Of a DNA stretch of 64,000 nt, positions 1 to 8,430 are shown in pieces. The stretch is from Phenylobacterium sp. (GTDB lineage Bacteria; Pseudomonadota; Alphaproteobacteria; Caulobacterales; Caulobacteraceae). The notes beneath the pieces were generated by a model that saw only the letters and a list, made by a program, of their open reading frames with translations, was not told the DNA's origin and did no database searches. The first letter of the stretch is position 1; every line of letters begins with the position of its first letter. The stretch covers positions 62,001 through 126,000 of the forward strand of contig JADCAS010000005.1 of assembly GCA_020401865.1 (NCBI GenBank). The letters run 5' to 3'. Both the position numbers and the translations under genes were made by a program.

Positions 1-1014
1 GGTCTCCACCGTTTCGCAGCCCCGGATCCGGCGGCGAAGATCAGTCAGCCGGCCTGAGGCCGCCAGCACCTCTGCGTCGGGTGCGCCCTGGGGCAGGGCG
101 ATGGCGGCCTGCTTCAGGCTGACCGTGACGGCGGAGGCGCCCGCCCGGCGGTCCCTCAGATAAACAATGTAGACCCCGTCGCGGACAGGGATCGGCCGCG
201 ACAGCTGGCCTGGTCGCATCTGCTCGAGGGCGGCGTCTACCTCAGCGGGCATTTCTCCCGCCGTGATCCAGCCGACGTCGCCCCCCGTGGCGGCGGAGGG
301 CGAGGCGGAAAACTGGCGGGCGACAGCCGGGAAGGGTGCGCCCTGCTGGATCTGGGAGACGAGCTGGGCCGCGCCGTTCACCGCCACCTCCATGCCGCCC
401 ACGCGGGCGGCGTCGATGAAGACCTCGGCGATCTGGTACTGGGGACGGGTGGCCGCTGCAGCGATGCGCTCCATCTCCGCCTTGACCTGATCCTCGCCGA
501 CCCTCAGCCGGGACCCGTAACGACCGCGGACCCATCGCTGCCACCCCGATTGCGCCCGGATCTGTTCGCGCAGCGTATCGATCCCGATCCCCTGAGCCGC
601 AAGCGAGTTTGTAAATTGTTGCAGGTTCGTGTTGTTTTCCCTCGCCATTTCGGTGAGTTGTTCATCCACCTCGAGATCCGTAGGGACGATCTCGATCTTC
701 TGTTCCTTCTCCACCCGGCGAAGCTCCTGAATCTGGAGTCGCTCGTCCACAAGTCCGCTCAGGGCTTCGCGCTGGAACTGGGGCAGATTCTGCTGGGTGG
801 GCTGGATTCCGGAGGTCGCGATCAGGAGCCGCATCCTCTGGGCAAGGTCGAAGGTCGAAATGACCTCGTCGTTGATTACGGCCGCCACGCTTTCCGACAG
901 CCCGGCGGGGGCAGCCGTCGGCGGGGCCTGTGAGAAGGCCGGGCCGGCAACGGCCCCCAGCGCAAGGCAGGCGGCGGCGAGGGTTCGACATCCCTTCATC
1001 GCAACTCGGCTCAT
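1..1014 (-). CDS. surA: SurA-type periplasmic chaperone/peptidyl-prolyl isomerase (3' end off the window)
   Basis: Periplasmic chaperone for outer-membrane proteins, here probably serving LptD, whose gene lies directly upstream in the same direction. Reading the minus strand gives 338 codons with no stop before the left edge. A signal peptide comes first (MSRVAMKG then a hydrophobic stretch ending AFSQ). A SurA N-domain follows (SVAAVINDEVISTFDLAQRM, about residues 40-60). A parvulin-like domain comes after residue 185 (YQIAEVFID, FSASPSAATGGDVGWI). In-frame starts exist at 1041, 1014 and 999. I chose 1014 because it has GAGGA upstream and gives a normal signal peptide. The C-terminus is missing. 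The lptD-surA order is typical of alphaproteobacteria, where pdxA and ksgA usually follow. Confidence 0.9.
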   Translation of the reverse strand, partial: MSRVAMKGCRTLAAACLALGAVAGPAFSQAPPTAAPAGLSESVAAVINDEVISTFDLAQRMRLLIATSGIQPTQQNLPQFQREALSGLVDERLQIQELRRVEKEQKIEIVPTDLEVDEQLTEMARENNTNLQQFTNSLAAQGIGIDTLREQIRAQSGWQRWVRGRYGSRLRVGEDQVKAEMERIAAAATRPQYQIAEVFIDAARVGGMEVAVNGAAQLVSQIQQGAPFPAVARQFSASPSAATGGDVGWITAGEMPAEVDAALEQMRPGQLSRPIPVRDGVYIVYLRDRRAGASAVTVSLKQAAIALPQGAPDAEVLAASGRLTDLRRRIRGCETVET

Positions 1015-1097
1015 GACCGACACTTCGTCCTCTAAGCGCATGGTGAGATTTGGCTGCCTTCTGACACGGGTGAAGCCTTCACTCCAGAGGTGTGACG

Positions 1098-3362
1098 CTA
1101 CCGGGCGCCAAGGGGGCCTCCCAATGTGGCGAGGGTGAGGCGAATGTTGACGGAGGTGGAAGACCCCAGCCGCCCGACCTGCAGGTCTTCCTGCCGGTAG
1201 ATGATGTCCAGGCGGGTGCAGTCGTCGCGGTACACAAGGCCGATATCTCGCATCACCCAGGCGCTCGCAGAAAGGTCGCGGTTGCCATAGAAGGAAACAC
1301 CCCATGTGTCGTTGAAGAAGACCTCGCCGCCAAGGTCCGCGTTCTCCCGCCGGCCGGACCCAGGCCCGGTCTCTTCCTTGAAGTAGCGGAAGTATCCGGA
1401 CCCCCTCCGAACCGAAATGTTTGCGCCGGCCTCTGCGCGGCGGACACTGAGGTCTTCCCCGTCCAGACGGCTCCGGGCGAAGAAGCTGACCCCCGTCGCG
1501 GGCTCGGCCTCGACGGCGACGATCCAGTCCGAGGCCTTGCGCGAGAGGCCGGATGTGGTTGAGAACACGCCCGACTCGTTCGACCGGAAACTGCGGCCGA
1601 GCACCAGATTCGCCCGCCGTCCATCATCCCAGAGCACGCTGGTCCGGGCGGCGAGGCTCAGACGGAGCCCGTCTTCGGTCAGATCATGGCCAGGGAACCG
1701 ATTGAGGCGAAAGAGGCTGGTCTCATCAAAGACCACCGTGGCGGAGTCCTCATTGAGGTAGATCGGGGCGCCCGATGGCGTGCGGCCCACCCGGATGAGG
1801 GCGGCGCCTGTGGACGCCACAAGCTGAGCGGTCGGCTCGATCACCAGGAGGGCGCCTGAGGTCCGTCGGGCCAAAGGGAAGGAGATGTCCGCTCCCGCCG
1901 ACGCCAGGGTGCGCCCCTGAGAGGCGCTGCGACCGGCGATCCCATCGGCATCTCCGATGTTGTAGCCATCCATCCTGAGGTTGCCGAAGGCCGAAAGGCG
2001 CAGGCCTCCCAGGCTGGTGGAGGTGCGGCGCCAGTCGCTTTCGAAGGTCACCCTCCGGCTGTCCAGGCCCGGTGTTCCGGCCGGGCTGCCGGGCGCGGCG
2101 TCCCGGGTCAGGGCGACGGCGGAGGCGCGGACCCGCAGACGGCCGCCGACCAGATCCGCCATGGGCTCGAAGCGGCTTTCGATGAAGGGGCCGACCTGCG
2201 GGAAGGTCCGGTCATCGTCCTCAGGGCGCAGCCCCTGAATGCTGAAGGCGCCCGCGGAGAACCATGACCGCGCGGTCTGGCGGGTGGCGTAGACCTGCGA
2301 GATGAGGCGCCGGTCATCGGGGACAAACGGACCACGGGCCACATAGACCTCGCCGATGTCGTACTTCTCGAACAGCAGTTTGTCGGACGTGCGTTCCGCA
2401 CTGAATCCCCAGCGCCATTCCGGGGTCAGGGCGAAGGCGCCGGAGGCCAGGATGTAGCTCCGGGAGGTGGGATCACCGAAGGCGTTGCCATCACCATCGA
2501 AGTCCCGGTCGTAGGTGAAGCCCCCACGGACGTCGATGGCGCCGTTGCGGAATCGCTGGCGATAGTGACCGTTGAGGAAGGGCGTCACCCGGCTGTTGAT
2601 CTGCGGGGAGAGCGTCAGGTCTGCGGAGGGGTTCAGAACGAAGACATAGGGCTGCTCGTAGGACAGGCCCCTGCGCCCGGAGGTCTGGATGTCCGGGGTC
2701 AGGAAGCCCGACCTCCGCTCGGCCTGAGGGTCCGCGTGCCAGAAGACCGGCAGCCAGAGGACGGGCGCGCCGCGGACCCGGATGACGGCGTTCCGATAGG
2801 TCACCACCTGCCGCTCGCGGTCCTGGATGATCCGCTCGGCCTGGATCGACCAGGAGGGCTCCTTGGGATCCCCGTTCTTCGCGCAGATCTCGCACGGCGT
2901 GTAGATGGCCCGGTTGAGTTCATTCAGCGTCTCGCTGCGCCGGACGGCGCTGGCGGCGGCCATCTTGACCTGACCTTCGCTTCGGGCGGAGAAACCGGCT
3001 GCGGCGCCGACGGACAGCGACTGGTCAAGAACCAGTTCGTCGGCGAACTGGGCGGTCCGATCCGGATTGATGATCCGCACATTGCCTTTGGCGCGGATCA
3101 CGCGTGTGGCGGCCTCGAAAGTGACCTCGTCCGCCGTCAGGGTGCGCCCCTGATACCGCGCCTGAACACCACCGCGGGCGATGGTGAGCCCCTTCTCGTC
3201 ATCCCGGGAGACCGTATCGGCCTCGATGTAGAGCTGGTCGGGGGTCAGGCCGTCCGCTGCTGGACTGGGCGGAGCGGCGGCCAGGACTGGCGCAGGCGTC
3301 GACAGAGCGGCCCCCATCAGCCACGCCGCGACGCCCCATCCCTTGATACCCAACCGCTTCAT
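1098..3362 (-). CDS. lptD: LPS-assembly outer-membrane protein LptD
   Basis: Outer-membrane beta-barrel that inserts lipopolysaccharide into the outer leaflet; it is the end point of the Lpt bridge. The product is 754 residues from ATG at 3362. It has a signal peptide (MKRLGIKGWGVAAWLMGAAL, ending PVLAA) and an OstA-like beta-jellyroll at about 40-140 (YIEADTVSRDDEKGLTIARG, NVRIINPDRTAQFADELVLD). The conserved segment VLWLPVFWHADPQAERRSGF and the long C-terminal barrel follow. The frame stays open upstream to 3632, but that part overlaps lptG and is not signal-like, so the shorter start is preferred. It lies 52 bp after lptG and 83 bp before surA, suggesting one envelope operon. Confidence 0.93.
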   Translation of the reverse strand: MKRLGIKGWGVAAWLMGAALSTPAPVLAAAPPSPAADGLTPDQLYIEADTVSRDDEKGLTIARGGVQARYQGRTLTADEVTFEAATRVIRAKGNVRIINPDRTAQFADELVLDQSLSVGAAAGFSARSEGQVKMAAASAVRRSETLNELNRAIYTPCEICAKNGDPKEPSWSIQAERIIQDRERQVVTYRNAVIRVRGAPVLWLPVFWHADPQAERRSGFLTPDIQTSGRRGLSYEQPYVFVLNPSADLTLSPQINSRVTPFLNGHYRQRFRNGAIDVRGGFTYDRDFDGDGNAFGDPTSRSYILASGAFALTPEWRWGFSAERTSDKLLFEKYDIGEVYVARGPFVPDDRRLISQVYATRQTARSWFSAGAFSIQGLRPEDDDRTFPQVGPFIESRFEPMADLVGGRLRVRASAVALTRDAAPGSPAGTPGLDSRRVTFESDWRRTSTSLGGLRLSAFGNLRMDGYNIGDADGIAGRSASQGRTLASAGADISFPLARRTSGALLVIEPTAQLVASTGAALIRVGRTPSGAPIYLNEDSATVVFDETSLFRLNRFPGHDLTEDGLRLSLAARTSVLWDDGRRANLVLGRSFRSNESGVFSTTSGLSRKASDWIVAVEAEPATGVSFFARSRLDGEDLSVRRAEAGANISVRRGSGYFRYFKEETGPGSGRRENADLGGEVFFNDTWGVSFYGNRDLSASAWVMRDIGLVYRDDCTRLDIIYRQEDLQVGRLGSSTSVNIRLTLATLGGPLGAR

Positions 3363-3414
3363 CGACGCCCTGTCCGGGCGGCCGGGCTGTGATTCGACAG
3401 ACCAGACGCCCACT

Positions 3415-4521
3415 TCATCCATCTTCCGTGTAACAGAGCACGGCGAGGCCGGACAGGAGGGCGACGAGGGGCGGCGCCCATGCGCCGAGCAGCGGCGGGA
3501 TGATGTCGGCGGAGGCCAGGGCGCCCGTGATCTGATTGAAGAAGAAGACCAGGAAGCCGATAGCCGTCCCCACCCCGACCGCCAGCGCCAGGCCGCCTTG
3601 CCGGGTGAGGCGCAGGGATGAGGTGGCGGCAAGGATGGCCATGGCGGCGAACAGGACGGGCGTGGCCATCAGCTGGTGCAGTCGCAGCTGGAAGGCGCGG
3701 GCGCTGAAACCCGCCATTTCCGTCTGGCGGATGGCGGCGGGCAGGCCCCAGAAGGTCACGGCCTCCGGAGAGGCGAACCTTTCGACCGCCCCTTCTGCGG
3801 TGAGCGCAGAGCGGATGGACAGCGAATCAGACCGGACGGCGCTCTGTCCCGGCGCGGCTTCGCGGACGTCCCGAAGATTCCAGAGCCCGGCGCGCAGCAC
3901 CGCTTCGGCGGCCTCGATCCGACGACGGAACTGGAGGCGTCCCTCCGGGTCCTTCTGGTAGACGAACATGGACACGGCCCGCAGGCGGATCGCGTTCTCC
4001 TGCAGGTCCCGGGACTTGGCGTGGATCACGATGAGGCCGCGGTCGTCGCCCTGGCGTAGCCAGACCTCCTTGGGAGCGTCCGCAAGATAATTCTGCATGA
4101 GCCGCGCCCGCTCGACCTCGAAGCGCGCCGAGAGGCTGGCCGCCAGGGGATTGAGAACCGTCACCACGAAGACACCCGCCGTGAAGGCCAGGACGGCCGA
4201 GGGCGCAATGAACCTCCAGGCCGAGACGCCGGCCGCCCGCATGGCCGTCAGCTCGCTCGACCGATTCAGGCTCACATAGGCTGCAATCCCCCCGAACAGG
4301 AACATGAAGGGTGAGAGCAGGAGGATCAGGCTCGGCGAGCGCAGCAGGGTGAGCCAGAGAACATCACTCACCGCGGCATCTGTCCTGACACCGACAGAGC
4401 GAGATAATTCTTCAAATTGAATCAGAAGGATGACCGCTGAAATTATCGCAAATGCGCCGGCGACGGCGCGCGTAGCGCTTCGCAGCAGGTAGAGGTCGAG
4501 AATACTGAAAAACCGGGTCAT
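3415..4521 (-). CDS. lptG: LPS export ABC transporter permease LptG
   Basis: Inner-membrane permease of the LptB2FG exporter that lifts LPS out of the inner membrane. It has 368 residues, about six membrane segments and a periplasmic jellyroll between the third and fourth. N-terminal helices are at about 13-35 and 55-80 (SPSLILLLSPFMFLFGGIAA); the C-terminal three are after residue 280. The start at 4521 gives MTRFFSILDLYLL and an ATGA overlap with the lptF stop, which supports it over the longer frame beginning at 4659. LptF and LptG are paralogues; the second position in the pair and the following lptD favour LptG. Confidence 0.9.
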   Translation of the reverse strand: MTRFFSILDLYLLRSATRAVAGAFAIISAVILLIQFEELSRSVGVRTDAAVSDVLWLTLLRSPSLILLLSPFMFLFGGIAAYVSLNRSSELTAMRAAGVSAWRFIAPSAVLAFTAGVFVVTVLNPLAASLSARFEVERARLMQNYLADAPKEVWLRQGDDRGLIVIHAKSRDLQENAIRLRAVSMFVYQKDPEGRLQFRRRIEAAEAVLRAGLWNLRDVREAAPGQSAVRSDSLSIRSALTAEGAVERFASPEAVTFWGLPAAIRQTEMAGFSARAFQLRLHQLMATPVLFAAMAILAATSSLRLTRQGGLALAVGVGTAIGFLVFFFNQITGALASADIIPPLLGAWAPPLVALLSGLAVLCYTEDG

Positions 4522-5660
4522 ACGGCCGCCATGGTGCGGGTGGCGCCGCTCCGTCGCGACGTCAGGGAGATGAACCGGGATGGTCGCTGCCGGAAGACGG
4601 CGCGGAGGGCCCAGCCCAGACCCATGAGGGGAATAAGATACTGAAGGAGGTTGAGCCAAACCTCTGATTCAGAAGCAGACACGGCGATAAAGCCAAGAAT
4701 GCGGGTCACTGCAGCGACGCCGCCTGCAACAATGATCCGGCGACTGTACCCCAGGCGCGAGAACGCCCCGCCCACGATCGCCCAGACGGCCAGACCCGTG
4801 AAGGTCAGGTTGTAGAGCGGCGTGGCGAGGCGGGCGTGACCCTCAGCCAGCAGCTTCAGGTGATTACGCTTCTCCCAGTCCTGGGTGAGGTCGGGGAAGA
4901 GAAGTTCATGCAGAAATCTGTCCGAGGGTTTGTAGTGAATACGTTCTTCGGAGCGTATAAATTCATTCAATTCAAAAGGATAATCATCAAAGCTCAGGTA
5001 ATTGAGGACGCCCTCGGGCGAGAGTTCCTGGGTCGATCCACGGAAGAGGCGAAGAATCGGCGCCCCATCCTTCATCACCAACCGACCGCTGTCCGCCGTA
5101 TAGGTCGTCGCGCCGCCATCATCCTTGGCCCGGTGGATGAACAGGTTCCGGATCTGGCCATCGCGGTCGATCGACTGGGCGTAGACCGTCAGACCCGGCG
5201 CAGGCTGGGTGAACTGGCCCTCGCGGATCAGGGCGGAGACCAGGTTGGTGCGCACTTCGAACAGCACTTCGCGCATGGCGCGGTGGGAGGCGGGCTGGAT
5301 CCAGAGGTTGATGACCAGCGACAGGAGCGCCAGGACGGCTGCGAGCCGGAAGGCAGGGGCGATGACGCGCCAGCGGCTCATTCCGCCCGCGAAACAGACG
5401 ACGAGTTCCTGGTCGGTCTGAAGCCGGTTGAGCGTGATGAGGGCGGCGACAAAGAGGCTGACCGGCAGCACCATGTTGATGAGCTGGGGCATGGCCAGGG
5501 CTGTGGCCTTCAGGAAGACCAGGGCGTTCTGTCCCCCCGCGACGATCAGATCAAGCTGGGTGAGGGAGGTGGAAAGAAGAGCCAGTCCGGTCGCAGCCGC
5601 CACCGCCCAGAGGGTGGGCCCAACAAGCTGGCGCAGGAGGTAGCGGTCGATCAGGCGCAT
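4518..5660 (-). CDS. lptF: LPS export ABC transporter permease LptF
   Basis: Partner permease of LptG in the LPS exporter. It has 380 residues from ATG at 5660 (MRLIDRYLLRQLVGPTLW). Three N-terminal membrane helices contain AMPQLINMVLPVSLFVAALI and the motif QTDQELVVCFAGGMS. A periplasmic beta-rich domain at about 130-260 and three C-terminal helices follow. It is the first gene of the minus-strand envelope cluster. The divergent pepA starts 134 bp away, so this cluster's promoter should lie in 5661-5794. The ribosome-binding site is weak. Confidence 0.9.
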   Translation of the reverse strand: MRLIDRYLLRQLVGPTLWAVAAATGLALLSTSLTQLDLIVAGGQNALVFLKATALAMPQLINMVLPVSLFVAALITLNRLQTDQELVVCFAGGMSRWRVIAPAFRLAAVLALLSLVINLWIQPASHRAMREVLFEVRTNLVSALIREGQFTQPAPGLTVYAQSIDRDGQIRNLFIHRAKDDGGATTYTADSGRLVMKDGAPILRLFRGSTQELSPEGVLNYLSFDDYPFELNEFIRSEERIHYKPSDRFLHELLFPDLTQDWEKRNHLKLLAEGHARLATPLYNLTFTGLAVWAIVGGAFSRLGYSRRIIVAGGVAAVTRILGFIAVSASESEVWLNLLQYLIPLMGLGWALRAVFRQRPSRFISLTSRRSGATRTMAAV

Positions 5661-5794
5661 GACGATTTTATCGATCCCCGCGGGCGATTTGCCGCGCCTG
5701 AAGCTCCAGCCTGTTCTAATCATGACCCGCACCAAGGATGCAACTGCTGCGCACGTCGCCTGCGGGGCGGCCCGGCGAAAGGAAGTGGAGAACC

Positions 5795-7249
5795 ATGCAG
5801 ATCGAATTCGTTTCGCCCGACGCCGGACTGGCCTCCAGGACGGTCCTGGCCATCGCCGTTCCTGAGGGTGAGGCGTCCAGCGTTCGCGGCGGGGCCTTCG
5901 CCGCGGCCGTGGCGGCGAGTCGCTTCACGGGGGCCCGGGGCCAGGTTCTGGAGGTTTCCGGCGGCGCGGACAGGGTCATCCTCGTCGGGGCCGGCAAGAC
6001 CGCGGAGTTTGACACGCTGGCCGCCGAGCAGACGGCCGCAGCCGCTTACGGGGCCGTCAAGCTCTGGGGGCTGGAGACCCTGAGGCTGGTTCCGGCAGTG
6101 GATACCGGCGATTTCGCCGCGCGCGCCGCCCTCGGCCTTCGTCTGGCCGCCTATCGATTTGACAAGTACCGGACCAAGGAGCCTGCGGACAAGAAGCCCT
6201 CGGTGACCGCCGCCCAGGTGGTGACCGGGCATGCGGCGGCGGCATCCACCGCCATGCCGGCGCTCTCGGCGCTGGCCGACGCCGTGGTTTTCGCCCGGGA
6301 TCTCGTCTCGGAGCCCGCCAATGTCCTCTATCCGGTTGAGTTCGCCAGGCGCGTGAAGGCCCTGGAGGCCCTCGGGCTCAGCGTGGAGATCCTCGGCGAG
6401 GAAGAGATGCGCCAGCTGGGCATGGGCTCGCTCCTTGGCGTTGGCCAGGGCAGCGTCCGGGAGAGCCAGCTGGTCGTGATGCGGTGGAACGGGGCTGCGG
6501 ATTCCGCCGCCCAGCCTGTGGCCTTCATCGGCAAGGGGGTCTGCTTCGATACCGGCGGCATCAGCCTCAAGCCTGCCGACGGCATGGAGGATATGAAGTG
6601 GGACATGGGCGGCGCCGCCGCCGTGGCCGGCGTCATGCATGTGCTGGCCGGCCGCAAGGCCAAGGTCAACGCCGTCGGCATCCTCGGCCTTGTTGAGAAC
6701 ATGCCCGACGGCAACGCCCAGCGCCCCGGCGACGTCGTCACCTCCATGTCCGGCCAGACCATCGAGATCATCAACACCGACGCCGAGGGCCGCCTCGTGC
6801 TGGCCGACGCGGTCTGGTATTGTCAGGATCGCTTCAAGCCGCGGTTCATGATCGACCTGGCCACCCTGACCGGTGCGATCATCATCTCGCTGGGCAATGA
6901 CTATGCGGGGCTTTTCTCCAACAATGACGAGTTGGCGGAGAACCTCTTGTCGGCCTCGAAGGGCGAGGAAGAGCCCCTGTGGCGGATGCCCTTGCCGAAG
7001 GCCTATGACAAGCAGATCGACAGCGTCATCGCCGACATGAAGAACACCGGCGGACGGCCGGGGGGCTCCATCACCGCCGCCCTGTTCATCCAGCGCTTCG
7101 TCAACGGTCTGCCCTGGGCTCATCTCGACATCGCGAACACGGCCTGGAAGAAGCCTTCCTCCGTCCCGACCATTCCCGAGGGCGCCACGGGCTTCGGCGT
7201 GCGCCTCCTGAACCGGCTGGTCGAGGACCATTACGAAGACCGCGCATGA
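5795..7249 (+). CDS. pepA: Leucyl aminopeptidase (M17 family)
   Basis: Cytosolic two-metal hexameric aminopeptidase that removes N-terminal residues, especially leucine. The product is 484 residues, starting [11 protein letters not shown] at 5795 behind GGAAGTGGAG. The M17 catalytic domain begins at about residue 165. It shows the metal and catalytic stretch [20 protein letters not shown] and the family signature [12 protein letters not shown] with its metal ligands. The N-terminal macro-like domain is less conserved, as usual. It is the first gene of an operon: its stop overlaps holC (ATGA), and holC overlaps the next gene (GTGA). pepA-holC adjacency is common in proteobacteria. Confidence 0.95.
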   Translation: MQIEFVSPDAGLASRTVLAIAVPEGEASSVRGGAFAAAVAASRFTGARGQVLEVSGGADRVILVGAGKTAEFDTLAAEQTAAAAYGAVKLWGLETLRLVPAVDTGDFAARAALGLRLAAYRFDKYRTKEPADKKPSVTAAQVVTGHAAAASTAMPALSALADAVVFARDLVSEPANVLYPVEFARRVKALEALGLSVEILGEEEMRQLGMGSLLGVGQGSVRESQLVVMRWNGAADSAAQPVAFIGKGVCFDTGGISLKPADGMEDMKWDMGGAAAVAGVMHVLAGRKAKVNAVGILGLVENMPDGNAQRPGDVVTSMSGQTIEIINTDAEGRLVLADAVWYCQDRFKPRFMIDLATLTGAIIISLGNDYAGLFSNNDELAENLLSASKGEEEPLWRMPLPKAYDKQIDSVIADMKNTGGRPGGSITAALFIQRFVNGLPWAHLDIANTAWKKPSSVPTIPEGATGFGVRLLNRLVEDHYEDRA

Positions 7250-7695
7250 CGACCTGCGAGGTCTGGTTCTACCACCTGGAGCGCCAGGGCCTGGATCAGG
7301 TCCTGCCGACCCTCCTGGAGCGGACGCTTCAGAAGGGCTGGCGCGCCCTGATCCGGGCGACATCCGCCGAGCGCATCGAACACCTCGACGGCTGGCTCTG
7401 GAGCTATCGCGACGACAGCTTCCTGCCGCACGCCGCCGACCCGGGCGGGAGCCCTGCGGATCCGGTGGTGCTGACCGCGCAGGCCGGTAATCCCAACCAG
7501 GCTGAGGCTCTCTTTCTCGTGGACGGCGCAGAGGTGGAAGACCTTTCCGGGTTCCAGCGCTGCTCTGTCCTGTTTGACGGGAAGGACGAGGCGGCCCTCC
7601 AGGCGGCGCGGGCGCAATGGCGCCGGTTCCGTGACGCCGGCGTCTCCGCCGCCTACTGGCGCCAAGGCGAGACGGGCTGGGAGAAGGTCTCGTGA
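7246..7695 (+). CDS. holC: DNA polymerase III chi subunit
   Basis: Chi subunit of the clamp-loader complex, linking the polymerase to single-strand-binding protein. It has 149 residues, beginning [20 protein letters not shown], the usual HolC N-terminus. Conserved features include [15 protein letters not shown], the segment around [20 protein letters not shown], and [20 protein letters not shown]. The start overlaps the pepA stop (ATGA), so translation is probably coupled. Confidence 0.93.
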   Translation: MTTCEVWFYHLERQGLDQVLPTLLERTLQKGWRALIRATSAERIEHLDGWLWSYRDDSFLPHAADPGGSPADPVVLTAQAGNPNQAEALFLVDGAEVEDLSGFQRCSVLFDGKDEAALQAARAQWRRFRDAGVSAAYWRQGETGWEKVS

Positions 7696-8021
7696 AGGTC
7701 GCGCTACAGGCCCTTGCGCTGGCGGCCAGCCTGGCCGCGCTGGCGGGCTGCGCCGCCCCCTCGACGCCGCCCCCTGCGCCGGTGAACGCGCCTGCGTCGA
7801 CCGCGCCGAAGCCCCGGGTGGAGCCGCCGGACACCTGCGGGTTAAGGGCGGTGAAGGGTCTGGTCGGACAGTCGCGGTCCGCCATCCCGGTCCCGGTGAA
7901 CCCCCAGCTCCGGCGCGTGACCTGCACCCGCTGCGTCCAGGCCCAGGACTACGATCCCCGCCGCCTCAACATCTACTACGACGCCGACACCGGGGTGATC
8001 GAGCGCGTGGCTTGCGGCTAG
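7692..8021 (+). CDS. I78-family peptidase-inhibitor-like lipoprotein
   Basis: Small lipoprotein of 109 residues. The signal peptide ends in the lipobox LAGC (Cys about residue 20) and is followed by a Pro/Ala-rich linker. The C-terminal 60 residues fit the I78 inhibitor pattern: a first Cys (DTCGLRAVKGLVGQ), a central VNPQLRRVTC, a DYDPRRLNIYYDADTG segment and a terminal VACG. I78 proteins are small inhibitors related to the potato inhibitor I fold. The target is unknown. The GTG start overlaps the holC stop (GTGA). The family call rests on pattern recognition only. Confidence 0.7.
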   Translation: MKVALQALALAASLAALAGCAAPSTPPPAPVNAPASTAPKPRVEPPDTCGLRAVKGLVGQSRSAIPVPVNPQLRRVTCTRCVQAQDYDPRRLNIYYDADTGVIERVACG

Positions 8022-8024
8022 AGC

Positions 8025-8414
8025 ATGACGTCTCGACTGGCCTATACGACGCTGCTGATCGATGAGTACGACCCGGCGGTGGAGTACTTCCGGACAGTGC
8101 TCGGCTTCGTTGTTCTCAGGGACGAGTCGCTTGGAGGCGGGAAACGCTGGGTCGTCGTCGCCCCGTCCCATGAGGGCGGCGCCCTGTTGCTCGCCAGGGC
8201 AGGCACGCCGGATCAGGTCGCCATGATCGGCAGGCAGGGCGGTGGGCGGGTATGGCTGTTCCTGCACACCGATGACTTTGATCGGGATTACCAACACCTG
8301 CAGAGGCATGGCGTCCGGTTCGAGGAGGCGCCGCGCGACGAGGCCTATGGCCGCGTGGTCGTCTTTGTCGATCGATGGGGTAATCGCTGGGATCTGATCC
8401 AGCCAAAGGCGTGA
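8025..8414 (+). CDS. VOC-superfamily (glyoxalase/bleomycin-resistance fold) protein
   Basis: It has 129 residues with the paired beta-alpha-beta-beta-beta layout of vicinal-oxygen-chelate proteins. The first half contains YTTLLIDEYDPAVEYFRTVL and the second half contains VWLFLHTDDFDRDYQHLQRH and VVVFVDRWGNRWDLIQ. A metal-binding Glu or His set is not obvious: the N-terminal His expected in glyoxalase I is a Thr here. It may therefore be a binding protein or use another ligand set. It starts 3 bp after the preceding lipoprotein gene and ends 16 bp from the convergent ABC-F gene. Confidence 0.75.
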   Translation: MTSRLAYTTLLIDEYDPAVEYFRTVLGFVVLRDESLGGGKRWVVVAPSHEGGALLLARAGTPDQVAMIGRQGGGRVWLFLHTDDFDRDYQHLQRHGVRFEEAPRDEAYGRVVVFVDRWGNRWDLIQPKA

Positions 8415-8430
8415 GGCGCCCGTGCGGCCA

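Noticed and set aside
5720..7927. 735-codon open frame on the minus strand
   Set aside because: It is antisense to pepA and holC, both unmistakable; its translation is low-complexity and resembles no family. High GC makes long shadow frames common here.
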